Below are positions 8,194 to 16,102 of a stretch of DNA of 40,725 nucleotides, piece by piece; position 1 is the first letter of the stretch, and every line of letters begins with the position of its first letter. The notes beneath the pieces were generated by a model. The model saw nothing but the letters and a program-made list of their open reading frames with translations, was not told the origin of the DNA and did not search any database. Source of the DNA: an uncultured SAR86 cluster bacterium (GTDB lineage: Bacteria > Pseudomonadota > Gammaproteobacteria > Magnimaribacterales > D2472). The position numbers and the translations under genes were made by a program. The stretch lies in the NCBI GenBank assembly GCA_902517505.1, contig CABYCL010000011.1, forward strand, positions 1-40,725, read 5' to 3'.

Positions 8194-10725
8194 ATGTTTT
8201 ACAAACAATCTTTGCAAATATTCTCAACATTTATATTAAGTTTTATTCTTATATTCGTTAGTAATAACCTTAATTCTTATCCGGGCATGGAAAGTAAAGA
8301 ATCTAAAGATATTTCAGATGAATCAATTACTGAGGATAGTAATGAAGACCTTCCTCCAGAAAATCTTGAGGAATGCATGATGGAGGCTGAAAGTAAGAAA
8401 GATGCTAAAGATTGCGAAAAAGAATTTATGAAAACTATCGAAGAGTTTATTGAAGAAGAGGAACTCAAGTCTATTGATGGATTTTTAAAGATATATAGCA
8501 ATGATGATGGGTCTTCATATTTTTTAAAGCTAGATGAAGAGGATCTTAACAAGCAATTCCTCTATTTTTCATATGTTATGAATGCACCTCAAGGCAGTAC
8601 ATTAACAGGAGGACTTCCGTCTGATGGTAAGGTGCTCGAATTTAGAAATTTCAAATCAGAAAATATAGGGCTATATCAGATTAATACATCTTATATAAAA
8701 GGAGATGAAACGAATAATATTGCTAAATCAACAATTACAAATATAACTGAGGCTTTTGTTGAAGTTTTTAAACCCGCTGCAAGAACTGATAAATCTGTCC
8801 TTATTAATGTAAATAGTATTTTATTATCAGAAAAAATGGATTCCATTAGTTATGTTCCAAGTGAATATAGAGAGTATATCTCTGTTAATTACGGCATGCC
8901 TGATGAATCAAAAACCTTTGTTAAAAATGTTTTTAATAACGAAACTAATACGGCATTTGAGGTTACGTTTGCATTTGAAAATTCAATGCCTAATCCAGAT
9001 GCGTTTTCAGTCTCAGCAGTAACAGATCCAAGATATCTATCAGTTACAGGAAGACATATATTCATAAAGATGCCCGACGATCGATTTGAGCCAAGGGTTA
9101 ATGATCACAGAATTGGCTATTTTGTAAATAAGTCTACTGATTTAACTTCGTACGACAATTTTCCAAATTTTGCATTAATTAATAAATGGAGATTAATTAA
9201 AAAGAATCCTGATGCAGAGATGTCTGAGCCTGAGGAACCAATTGTATTTTGGGTTGAAAATACTACTCCAAAAGAAATTATTCCTGCAGTAGTAGCTGGA
9301 ATAGAAAATTGGAACATTGCTTTTGAAGAAGCAGGATTCATTAACGCTGTTGTGGCTAAGATACAACCTGAAGATGCTGAGTGGGATGCTGCTGACTATG
9401 ACTATAATGTTGTTAGATGGTCATCTGAACCGGATGGAAATCTTCTTGGAATTGGTCCAAGTGTTACTAACCCTTTAACGGGTGAAATTATTTCTGGAGA
9501 TGTTGTAAATAAATTATTGGCTATAAAATTAGGTTACAACTACAGAAAGCTTTATGGGTATACAGAAGATAATGATCCATTGATGCAATATATAACTAAT
9601 CTAACATTACATGAGGTTGGTCATGTTTTAGGACTGAGACATAATTTTAGAGGCAGCTATTTATATAGCCCAACTGAAATTCATGATAAAACTATCACTG
9701 GAAATACCTTAATGAGCTCAGTAATGGATTATGATCCTATTAATATTGCACCAGAAGGAACTGAACAAGGTATTTATTTTTCTACTGTTCCTGGAATATA
9801 TGATAAATGGGCAATCAAATTTGGATATACGCCTGATTTATCAGATGAAGAACGAACTGAACTTCTTCGACAGTCTGTTAAAAGAGAATTAACTTTTGGC
9901 ACTGATGATGACGCTATGTCCTATCCAGGAAATAATATTGATCCAAGAACAAAACGATATGACATGAGTAATGATCCAATAGCCTATGCTGAAGATATAG
10001 TTAAAATTGTTGATCAAAAAATTAATGCTTTACCAGAAATTTTTTCTGATGAAGAAGGGTTTAATAATTATACAAATTCTTTTTATAGATTATTTCGAAC
10101 AAAAGGTAGATTTTTAGAGACTGTTGCTCAACAAATTGGTGGTGTTTATATTAATAAAATTGCTTCCAGTCAAAATGAGTTTGTTTCATTAGAACCTGTT
10201 CCATATGAGAAGCAGAAACAAGCTTTTGAACTTCTAAAGAAGGAAGTATTTTCAAATGGTGCAATGAACTATGATCCTAAAATACTTGCAAACCTTGTTT
10301 TTGAAAGAGATTCTGTAAGTTACTATGCATCATTTGGTGATAATAATGATCCTGACTTTCATGAAATTGTATTAGCAAGCCAAAGCAATATTCTTCGTAA
10401 CATATTGCATCCAGCTGTTATGAAAAGACTTGTTAATAGCTCTTTGTATGGCAATGAATACTTGCCAGATGAAGTTTTAAATGACTTGAACTCTGCAATT
10501 TTTATTTCAAATGAAAAACCGGATACTTTTAAAAAGAACTTACAATCTACTTATGTTGATTTTTTAATTGAAGGGTTTAATGAAGGATCCTATGACGAAG
10601 TTTCAAAGGCAGCAATTTTTTCAACTTTAAAAAATATTTTAGCATTTAGTAATAAGAGTAAATTTAAATCAAATCACTATGACTTGATTTATTTTAAAGT
10701 AAGTAATTTTTTTGAAAGCAAATAA
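8194..10725 (+). CDS. Secreted zinc-dependent metalloprotease, EcxA-like met-zincin (DUF5117 type)
   Basis: An 843-residue exported protease. Residues 1-30 look like a signal peptide (hydrophobic core IFSTFILSFILIFVSNN). Residues about 33-90 are very rich in Glu, Asp and Ser and may act as an acidic propeptide or linker. The zinc motif HEVGHVLGLRHNF begins at His473, giving ligands His473, His477 and His483 and catalytic Glu474. The Met-turn SSVMDYDP has Met511, the met-zincin hallmark. This layout, a long N-terminal region of about 400 residues before HExxH, matches the Met-zincin/DUF5117 family found in marine bacteria. A good Shine-Dalgarno sequence AAAAGGA lies just upstream of the ATG. 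Probable role: periplasmic or extracellular protein degradation. Its stop lies 1 bp from the convergent alkyltransferase stop. Confidence 0.92.
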   Translation: MFYKQSLQIFSTFILSFILIFVSNNLNSYPGMESKESKDISDESITEDSNEDLPPENLEECMMEAESKKDAKDCEKEFMKTIEEFIEEEELKSIDGFLKIYSNDDGSSYFLKLDEEDLNKQFLYFSYVMNAPQGSTLTGGLPSDGKVLEFRNFKSENIGLYQINTSYIKGDETNNIAKSTITNITEAFVEVFKPAARTDKSVLINVNSILLSEKMDSISYVPSEYREYISVNYGMPDESKTFVKNVFNNETNTAFEVTFAFENSMPNPDAFSVSAVTDPRYLSVTGRHIFIKMPDDRFEPRVNDHRIGYFVNKSTDLTSYDNFPNFALINKWRLIKKNPDAEMSEPEEPIVFWVENTTPKEIIPAVVAGIENWNIAFEEAGFINAVVAKIQPEDAEWDAADYDYNVVRWSSEPDGNLLGIGPSVTNPLTGEIISGDVVNKLLAIKLGYNYRKLYGYTEDNDPLMQYITNLTLHEVGHVLGLRHNFRGSYLYSPTEIHDKTITGNTLMSSVMDYDPINIAPEGTEQGIYFSTVPGIYDKWAIKFGYTPDLSDEERTELLRQSVKRELTFGTDDDAMSYPGNNIDPRTKRYDMSNDPIAYAEDIVKIVDQKINALPEIFSDEEGFNNYTNSFYRLFRTKGRFLETVAQQIGGVYINKIASSQNEFVSLEPVPYEKQKQAFELLKKEVFSNGAMNYDPKILANLVFERDSVSYYASFGDNNDPDFHEIVLASQSNILRNILHPAVMKRLVNSSLYGNEYLPDEVLNDLNSAIFISNEKPDTFKKNLQSTYVDFLIEGFNEGSYDEVSKAAIFSTLKNILAFSNKSKFKSNHYDLIYFKVSNFFESK

Positions 10726-10726
10726 A

Positions 10727-10999
10727 TTATTGAGGTTTAGATTCTATTTTTAATAAAATAGATTTTAATTTCGCTCCTCCACTTAAGCTATACCCTCCAG
10801 TTTTTCCGTTTGAACATACAACTCTGTGACAAGGTCTTATTATTGGTATTGGATTCTTGCCACACGCATTAGCGACTGCTCTATATGCTTTTGGTTTTCC
10901 AATTGCTGCTGCAATTTCTTTATACGATTTCGTTTTTCCGTAGGGAATCTTTTCAATTTGTTCAAAAACTAATTTATCGAAATCAGAATTTTTTAGCAT
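10727..10999 (-). CDS. Minimal O6-alkylguanine-DNA alkyltransferase (MGMT catalytic domain only)
   Basis: This 90-residue protein is just the DNA-binding/active-site domain of the Ogt/MGMT family. It has the helix-turn-helix region IPYGKTKSYKEIAAAIGKPKAYRAVANACGKNP and the active-site PCHRVV with acceptor Cys57, followed by GGYSLSGGAKLKSILL. The usual N-terminal domain is absent, so it is about half the length of Ogt. Alkyltransferase-like proteins are this short too, but they replace the Cys with Trp or Ala; here the Cys is present, so suicide methyl transfer is possible. It directly abuts rocD (0 bp), so it is co-transcribed as the downstream gene. No remnant of an N-terminal domain could exist upstream because rocD occupies that DNA. 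Confidence 0.88.
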   Translation of the reverse strand: MLKNSDFDKLVFEQIEKIPYGKTKSYKEIAAAIGKPKAYRAVANACGKNPIPIIRPCHRVVCSNGKTGGYSLSGGAKLKSILLKIESKPQ

Positions 11000-12235
11000 T
11001 TATGTAGCTCTAATTACCTTAGTAATTTTTTTGATAGCCCAATCTAAATCATCTTTTGAAATCATTAATGGTGGTGCAAATCTAATAACCGTTTTATGAG
11101 TTTCTTTACATAAAAGTCCTTCATTAAGAAGCATCAAACACAAATCTTTAGCATTTACTTCTGATTCATTAAGTTCCATTCCAATCCATAAACCCTTTCC
11201 CCTAACATCTTTGATAATTTTGTTATCTATAGATTGTAATCTTGATTTGAAATACTCCCCCAAAACAGCACTGTTTTCTATTAAATTATCTTCATGTAAA
11301 AGTTGTAATGCCCTGCTTGCTACTTTTGTTGCCAATGGGTTCCCGCCAAAAGTAGATCCATGAGAGCCAGCATTAAAATGATTCATAACTTCTTTAGAAC
11401 TTAAAAATGCAGAAATTGGTAGCATTGCACCACCTAAGGCTTTCCCAAGAATAAGACCATCAGGTTTTATATTGTCGTGTTCATACGCAAATAATTTTCC
11501 TGTCCTTCCAAGACCAGATTGAATTTCATCTAAAATAAGTAATACATTATTGTCTGTACATAAGTCTCTTATCTTTCTAAGCCACCCTTCTTCAGGAACT
11601 CTAATCCCCGCTTCTCCTTGAATTGGTTCAATTAAAATTGCGCAAGTATTTTTGTTTATTTTACTTTCAAATGATTTGATCGATTCATCCATTCCGCATT
11701 CTGACCAACAATATTTTGCTTCGATAAATCCTCCACTAAACGGTCCAAAACCATCCTTATATGACTTCTCAGAGGAGAATCCAACAATAGTAGTTGTTCT
11801 TCCATGAAAATTACCATCTGCGACAATAATTTCGGCCATGTCTTCTTTAATACCTTTTGTATGATAGCCCCATCTTCTAGCAGCTTTTATGGCTGTTTCT
11901 ACTGCTTCAGCACCAGTATTCATAGTTAATATATTTTCAAAACCTGTAGATTTTGATAACTCTTCTAAGAAACCTCCAAATGGTTCTGTATAAAAAGCTC
12001 TTGAGGTAATAGCTAGTTTATTCGCCTGTTCTTGAATAGTCTTAACTAATTCAGGATGCGAATGCCCATGACTAACTGCAGAATATGCTGATACCATGTC
12101 AAGATATTTATTTCCATCAACATCCCAAAGATGAGCGCCCTCACCTCTATCTAGAACGACAGATAAAGGCGCATAATTTTTGGCACCAAAAAGCGATTCT
12201 TTTTTTATATATTCGTCTTGTAAACTTTGTGACAT
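11000..12235 (-). CDS. rocD: Ornithine aminotransferase
   Basis: PLP-dependent class III aminotransferase (411 residues) that moves the delta-amino group of ornithine to 2-oxoglutarate, giving glutamate semialdehyde. The N-terminal block NYAPLSVVLDRGEGAHLWDV and SAYSAVSHGHSHPE are typical of RocD rather than of ArgD/AstC or GABA transaminases. LILDEIQSGLGRTGK carries the cofactor-contacting Asp, and the Schiff-base Lys is Lys265 in LGKALGGAM. The C-terminal KTVIRFAPPL block is intact. It is divergent, across only 42 bp, from ctlX, whose family releases ornithine from citrulline. The two would make a short citrulline/arginine catabolic route to glutamate and proline. The alkyltransferase gene follows directly. 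Confidence 0.93.
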   Translation of the reverse strand: MSQSLQDEYIKKESLFGAKNYAPLSVVLDRGEGAHLWDVDGNKYLDMVSAYSAVSHGHSHPELVKTIQEQANKLAITSRAFYTEPFGGFLEELSKSTGFENILTMNTGAEAVETAIKAARRWGYHTKGIKEDMAEIIVADGNFHGRTTTIVGFSSEKSYKDGFGPFSGGFIEAKYCWSECGMDESIKSFESKINKNTCAILIEPIQGEAGIRVPEEGWLRKIRDLCTDNNVLLILDEIQSGLGRTGKLFAYEHDNIKPDGLILGKALGGAMLPISAFLSSKEVMNHFNAGSHGSTFGGNPLATKVASRALQLLHEDNLIENSAVLGEYFKSRLQSIDNKIIKDVRGKGLWIGMELNESEVNAKDLCLMLLNEGLLCKETHKTVIRFAPPLMISKDDLDWAIKKITKVIRAT

Positions 12236-12277
12236 GAGTGTATTTTAACCGCATAGTTTTTATGAGCAAAGAATTAT

Positions 12278-13174
12278 ATGTCTAAACAGTCAACATCTCA
12301 TTTATTCATGATAGAGCCAGAGGCATTTTATTCTAATGAACAGACTGCATTTACAAATCATTATCAAGAAAAGGTTACAGATGAAACTCCTGAAATTATT
12401 TCAGAAAAAGCCCTAACCGAGTTTCATAATCTTAAAAGTGCAATTGAAGAAAGAGGTATTAAGGTAACCAGTCTGAAAGGGTCTAAAGATTGCCCTGATC
12501 ATATATTTCCAAATTGGTTTATAACTTTTCAAAATAAAACAATGCAAATATTTAGCATGATGGCTCCCAATAGAAGAAAAGAAAAAAAGTTATCTATGAT
12601 TGAACATCTTACAAAGACATATGAGTTAACGGATGACATGTCATATCTTGAAGGTAAAGGGGTTTTCTTGGAATCTACAAGCAGCATGGTTTTTGATAGA
12701 GTAAATAGAATCGTTTATGCAGGTATTTCACCTAGAACTAATGCTGTTCAACTAATTATATGGTGCAGAAATAATGATTTTGAATTAGTTTTATTTGAAA
12801 CAGAGAGTCACACAGGTTCACCAATTTATCACACAGATGTTTTGATGTATGTTGGAACTGAAATTATTGGAATTTGCTTTGATGTCATCGAGCCTGAGCA
12901 CCTAGATTATGTTAAAAAAAAGGTAAATCAATATCATCAGGTAATTGAGCTATCAGCTGATCAGATTAAAAGATTTTGTGGGAATGCTATAGAAGCACAG
13001 AACAAAGACGGGGAATTATTTTTGATTATTTCTTCGACAGCTTATAAAGCGTTAAATCAAACTCAATTAGATAAACTTCTAAGCTCCTACAAAGATATTA
13101 TTCATTCAGATATTCCAACTATTGAAAAATATGGCGGTGGTTCTGCAAGGTGTATGCTTACCGAATTATTTTAA
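12278..13174 (+). CDS. ctlX: Arginine deiminase-related protein, citrulline hydrolase CtlX type
   Basis: A 298-residue member of the amidinotransferase/guanidino-group-modifying fold. Visible landmarks are FPNWF at 77-81, GKGVFLEST near 127-134, His185 in SPIYHTDV, and the C-terminal catalytic Cys292 in GGGSARCMLTE. This combination fits the arginine-deiminase-related subgroup that includes CtlX, known in Francisella to convert citrulline to ornithine. The divergent neighbour is ornithine aminotransferase, which supports ornithine as product. An alternative is another guanidino or ureido substrate, such as dimethylarginine. No clear Shine-Dalgarno sequence precedes the ATG. A strong terminator follows at once. 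Confidence 0.85.
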   Translation: MSKQSTSHLFMIEPEAFYSNEQTAFTNHYQEKVTDETPEIISEKALTEFHNLKSAIEERGIKVTSLKGSKDCPDHIFPNWFITFQNKTMQIFSMMAPNRRKEKKLSMIEHLTKTYELTDDMSYLEGKGVFLESTSSMVFDRVNRIVYAGISPRTNAVQLIIWCRNNDFELVLFETESHTGSPIYHTDVLMYVGTEIIGICFDVIEPEHLDYVKKKVNQYHQVIELSADQIKRFCGNAIEAQNKDGELFLIISSTAYKALNQTQLDKLLSSYKDIIHSDIPTIEKYGGGSARCMLTELF

Positions 13175-13175
13175 T

Positions 13176-13205
13176 AAAAAAAACGCTCAAAAGAGCGTTT
13201 TTTTA
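13176..13205. terminator. Bidirectional rho-independent terminator
   Basis: A hairpin with core stem CGCTC/GAGCG (13184-13188 with 13193-13197) and AAAA loop, extended by an A run on the left and a T run on the right. Because the arms are A-rich and T-rich, it can stop transcription in both directions. It sits between the convergent ctlX and 144-residue membrane protein genes. Confidence 0.93.
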
Positions 13206-13221
13206 TTAATAGATTAATGAA

Positions 13222-13656
13222 TTAATCGTTAGTATTAAACCACATAGGCAATACAGCAATGGCTAATGCTGAAACACTCATCATCCAGGCCATAGCAATA
13301 CCAAAACCATTCCCTTCATCCTGATTAGCTAAATAAGCTTGAGCAGCAGGACTTAGATCAACGTCACCATTTGCAGCATCAAGAGCGGCTAATGCAGCTG
13401 CTTGACCTTCAAATAAATTTCCTATGTTTGTGAAAACAATCATTGAAAACATAAACACACTGACAGCAAAAGAGGTAACAATTACTTTTCCAAGTAAGTT
13501 TGTACCCTTATCCATAGAAACACTGCTAAATCTTGCAGCAACCCAAAAGGCTATAACTAATGCCAATAAACCAGTTGCATTTGCACTTCTTCCAGTATGA
13601 AACGCATCCCACATAGCAATTTCTGCCATAGCGCTTTGTATAATAATATCTTCCAT
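13222..13656 (-). CDS. Small three-helix membrane protein of unknown function
   Basis: I do not recognise this 144-residue protein. Three hydrophobic segments are visible, near residues 26-43, 56-79 and 117-139. Between helices 2 and 3 is an Ala-rich polar stretch (EGQAAALAALDAANG then SPAAQAYLANQDEGNG). The N-terminus carries AEIAMWDAFHTGRSANATG just before helix 1, with Trp, His and Arg that might be functional. Its ATG is preceded by the best Shine-Dalgarno sequence I noticed in the window, and its 3' end by a strong shared terminator, so it is probably a separately transcribed, well-expressed gene. It stands alone between ctlX and metF. No family or partner can be assigned from the sequence alone. 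Confidence 0.85.
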   Translation of the reverse strand: MEDIIIQSAMAEIAMWDAFHTGRSANATGLLALVIAFWVAARFSSVSMDKGTNLLGKVIVTSFAVSVFMFSMIVFTNIGNLFEGQAAALAALDAANGDVDLSPAAQAYLANQDEGNGFGIAMAWMMSVSALAIAVLPMWFNTND

Positions 13657-13660
13657 AATA

Positions 13661-13669
13661 TCTCCCTTA
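13661..13669 (-). promoter_or_regulatory. Strong Shine-Dalgarno sequence of the 144-residue membrane protein
   Basis: On the minus strand the leader reads AAGGGAGATATT directly before the ATG, so GGGAG lies about 6 bases from the start. Most genes in this window have much weaker sites, so high translation is suggested. It also fixes this ATG as the start. Confidence 0.75.
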
Positions 13670-13751
13670 TTATTTTTTGATTAGATATATATTACAAGAA
13701 TATAGAGATTGATATATAAATATTAAGTATATTTAGTATACATAAATTAAA

Positions 13752-14603
13752 TTAAGCTTCTTTTACAAAATCTGAAACTTGTTTAACTCCGCCAAGTGGA
13801 AAAAAGTGTACCTTTTCAATATTAAAGAAGGGATTATTAGCCTTGTAATTAGCTAAATCAGTAATAATTGTTGTTGGCTTATAAGGTAACAATAATTTAG
13901 TAAGATCCATTGCTCTTTTTTGTATAATTTTTATAGAAGCTCCTACTCCACATTCTATTGAATATTTTAAAAGTGTCTGGAGTTTTGCTGGGCCCGCTAT
14001 TCCAATATGAATGGGTATATCGATACCAGATTTTTTTAAATTATTTGCCCAACTTATTACTGAATCAGCATCAAAACTAAATTGAGTTGTAATCGCCATT
14101 TTTGCATCTGTTCGTTTACTAAATTCATTCTTCCACGATAGTGCTTGATCAACATTTTTTGTTGATCCATCTGGATCTATATCCATGCTGCCTTCAGGAT
14201 GACCAGCGATATGAAGATTTTGAAAATTTGCTTTGTCAAAAAGTTCTGATTCAATCAGTTGAATAGAAGAATCATACTCTCCATATGGCTTATTTGCCCC
14301 ACCAGCAATTAATAATCCATTTTTGACATTAGCCTCATTTTGATATTTTAATATCCAGTCTTGTAAAACATTTTTATCTTTAATTATTCGAGCAGGAAAA
14401 TGTGGCATTGGTGTAAAACCTTGTTCATTTATTTTCTTAGCTGTAGCTACCATCTCCTCAATTGGAGTTCCCTCTATATGAGCAATATAAATTAAGGTTC
14501 CTTTTGGAATAAGGTCAGCAAAATTATCTATTTTGGCAGCAGCCCTTGGTGTAACTTCTATAGAGAATCCATCTAAAAAATTTTTTATTGCTTCAATACT
14601 CAT
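13752..14603 (-). CDS. metF: Methylenetetrahydrofolate reductase
   Basis: A 283-residue FAD-dependent TIM-barrel enzyme of the MetF family, which reduces 5,10-methylene-THF to 5-methyl-THF. Family blocks seen: SIEVTPR with the putative catalytic Glu16, HFPARIIKD, LLIAGGANKPYGEYDSS, IAGHPEGSMD and ITTQFSFDAD followed by HIGIAGP. It is clearly divergent from E. coli MetF (for example SIEVTPR instead of SFEFFPP), as are many MTHFR-like proteins in marine bacteria, so a specialised C1 role is possible. The ATG lies only 20 bases after the 3' CCA of tRNA-Ser(GCU) on the same strand, with no terminator between, so it may be expressed from the tRNA promoter and released by tRNA processing. Confidence 0.88.
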   Translation of the reverse strand: MSIEAIKNFLDGFSIEVTPRAAAKIDNFADLIPKGTLIYIAHIEGTPIEEMVATAKKINEQGFTPMPHFPARIIKDKNVLQDWILKYQNEANVKNGLLIAGGANKPYGEYDSSIQLIESELFDKANFQNLHIAGHPEGSMDIDPDGSTKNVDQALSWKNEFSKRTDAKMAITTQFSFDADSVISWANNLKKSGIDIPIHIGIAGPAKLQTLLKYSIECGVGASIKIIQKRAMDLTKLLLPYKPTTIITDLANYKANNPFFNIEKVHFFPLGGVKQVSDFVKEA

Positions 14604-14623
14604 AATTTATTAAACCATATATC

Positions 14624-14713
14624 TGGCGGAGAGTGAGGGATTCGAACCCTCGAACCAGTTGCCCAGTTACCTCCTTAGCAGGGAGGCGCTTTCGACCACT
14701 CAGCCAACTCTCC
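14624..14713 (-). tRNA. tRNA-Ser (anticodon GCU)
   Basis: A 90-base tRNA with encoded CCA (14624-14626). The acceptor stem pairs GGAGAGT with ACTCTCC and the discriminator is G. The anticodon GCT is at 14677-14679 (minus strand) in the loop CTGCTAA. A long variable arm, as expected for class II serine tRNAs, precedes the GGTTCGAATCC T arm. It reads AGC and AGU codons and lies downstream of alaS-lysC as serV does in other gammaproteobacteria. Confidence 0.97.
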
Positions 14714-14733
14714 TATTAATATTAAGAAGAGGG

Positions 14734-14762
14734 ATTATAACTGTTTGAAAATATAAAGATAA
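14734..14762 (-). promoter_or_regulatory. Promoter of tRNA-Ser (and possibly metF)
   Basis: On the minus strand a perfect -10 TATAAT occupies 14734-14739, with a modest -35 TTATCT at 14757-14762 after a 17-base spacer. The bases after the -10 are CCCTC, a C-rich discriminator typical of stringently controlled stable-RNA promoters. Predicted start is near 14727, about 14 bases before the mature tRNA. Confidence 0.65.
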
Positions 14763-14767
14763 CTAAT

Positions 14768-16102
14768 TTATCTATCGAATTCTATTTGCATTCCAAAAGG
14801 TAAATCTTCAGCAACCTGACCATCTTTAAAGGCAATATTTCCATTAACAATTGTCATAAATATTGATGATTGAAATGTATGGCCATTAAAAGGAGACCAA
14901 CCACATTTATATAAAATATTATCATTAGAAACTTTATAAGGTTTATCAATATCTAACACAGTCAAATCTGCATAATACCCTTCTCTTATATAACCTCTTT
15001 CCTTAACTTGAAATCTATTTGCAACATTGTGGCTAGTTTTTTGAACAATTGTTTCAAGAGAAAGGATATCTTGGTGATAAAAGTCCATGAGAATTTGCAT
15101 ACCATGTTGAACAAGTGGTAATCCTGCAGGTGCCTTAGAATAACTTTGACTTTTCTCATCCCATGTATGTGGAGCATGATCAGTTGCAATGATATCAATT
15201 TTATCTGTTAGCAAAGCATTTATTAGTGCAAGTCTATCTGACTCATATTTGATAGAAGGATTACACTTTATCTGATTACCAAGATCAGCATATCGTGATT
15301 CATTAAAATACATATGGTGAACACAAACCTCAGCTGTTATTTTTTTACCGTCAATCTTGCCAGCAGTAAAAAGTTCCATCTCTTTTTCTGTTGTTAAGTG
15401 AAAAACATGGAGATCCGAATCATATTTTTTTGCTAAATCCACTGCAAGTGAGCTAGATAGATAACAACTATCCACGTCTCTTATTAAATGATGATGCTCA
15501 GCGGACAAGTCTTCACCATACTTGTTAAAATATAGCTCCTCGTTCTCTTTAACTTTCTTTTGATCCTCACAATGAGTAACAACAATTAATGGTGAATAGT
15601 TAAAAATATCATCGAGAGCATTTATATCATCGACTAACATTTCTCCAAATGATGCTCCCATAAATACTTTTAGAGCAGCAGCTTGATTGATATCAACCTT
15701 TTTTATTTCTTCAATATTAGTATTGCTTGCTCCAAGATGAAAAGAATAGTTTGATAGAGCTCTTGTGCTAGCAAGTTGAAATTTTTTAGATAAATTTTCA
15801 TTTGTTGTTGTGGTTGGATTAACATTAGGCATCTCAAAAAAGCTTGTTACTCCTCCAGCTAAACCTGCTTTTGATTCAGTCGCAATATCACCTTTATGAG
15901 TTAATCCAGGCTCTCTGAAATGCACTTGATCATCAATTAGACCAGGTATTACGAATCTTCCATCTATATCTATTATTTCTTTTGACTCTTGATCTATAGA
16001 GTTTGAAATTAGTTCAATTCTATTATTTTTAATTGCAATATCCGACTCAAAAGATTTATTTTCATTAATAACAGTGCAATTTTTTAGAATTAGGTCATAC
16101 AT
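14768..16102 (-). CDS. pyrC: Dihydroorotase, class I, QxH variant
   Basis: A 444-residue amidohydrolase that would close carbamoyl-aspartate to dihydroorotate in pyrimidine synthesis. Visible blocks: GLIDDQVHFREPG (His61), the carbamylated-Lys strand AALKVFMGAS, VVTHCEDQ, HVFHLTT and the C-terminal metal Asp in ATDHAPHTWDEKS. The usual HxHFREPG motif has Gln in place of the first His (QVHFREPG). I recall the same DDQVHFREPG variant in Bacteroidetes dihydroorotases, so it is probably functional but unlike enteric PyrC. Allantoinase or hydantoinase activity is less likely given FREPG and the overall blocks. It abuts lysC (0 bp) and probably ends the nudL-to-pyrC transcript, sitting where csrA normally lies. 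Confidence 0.88.
   Translation of the reverse strand: MYDLILKNCTVINENKSFESDIAIKNNRIELISNSIDQESKEIIDIDGRFVIPGLIDDQVHFREPGLTHKGDIATESKAGLAGGVTSFFEMPNVNPTTTTNENLSKKFQLASTRALSNYSFHLGASNTNIEEIKKVDINQAAALKVFMGASFGEMLVDDINALDDIFNYSPLIVVTHCEDQKKVKENEELYFNKYGEDLSAEHHHLIRDVDSCYLSSSLAVDLAKKYDSDLHVFHLTTEKEMELFTAGKIDGKKITAEVCVHHMYFNESRYADLGNQIKCNPSIKYESDRLALINALLTDKIDIIATDHAPHTWDEKSQSYSKAPAGLPLVQHGMQILMDFYHQDILSLETIVQKTSHNVANRFQVKERGYIREGYYADLTVLDIDKPYKVSNDNILYKCGWSPFNGHTFQSSIFMTIVNGNIAFKDGQVAEDLPFGMQIEFDR

Noticed and set aside
10727-10999. Alkyltransferase-like protein without methyl-transfer ability
   Set aside because: The acceptor Cys57 in PCHRVV is present, so the simple ATL label does not fit, though activity is untested.
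13657-13751. A defined -10/-35 promoter for the 144-residue membrane protein
   Set aside because: The gap is so rich in TATA-like hexamers that no single pair can be chosen with confidence.
14768-16102. Allantoinase or hydantoinase instead of dihydroorotase
   Set aside because: FREPG, the strand around the modified Lys and the DHAPH block fit dihydroorotase better, and the neighbours give no purine-catabolic context.
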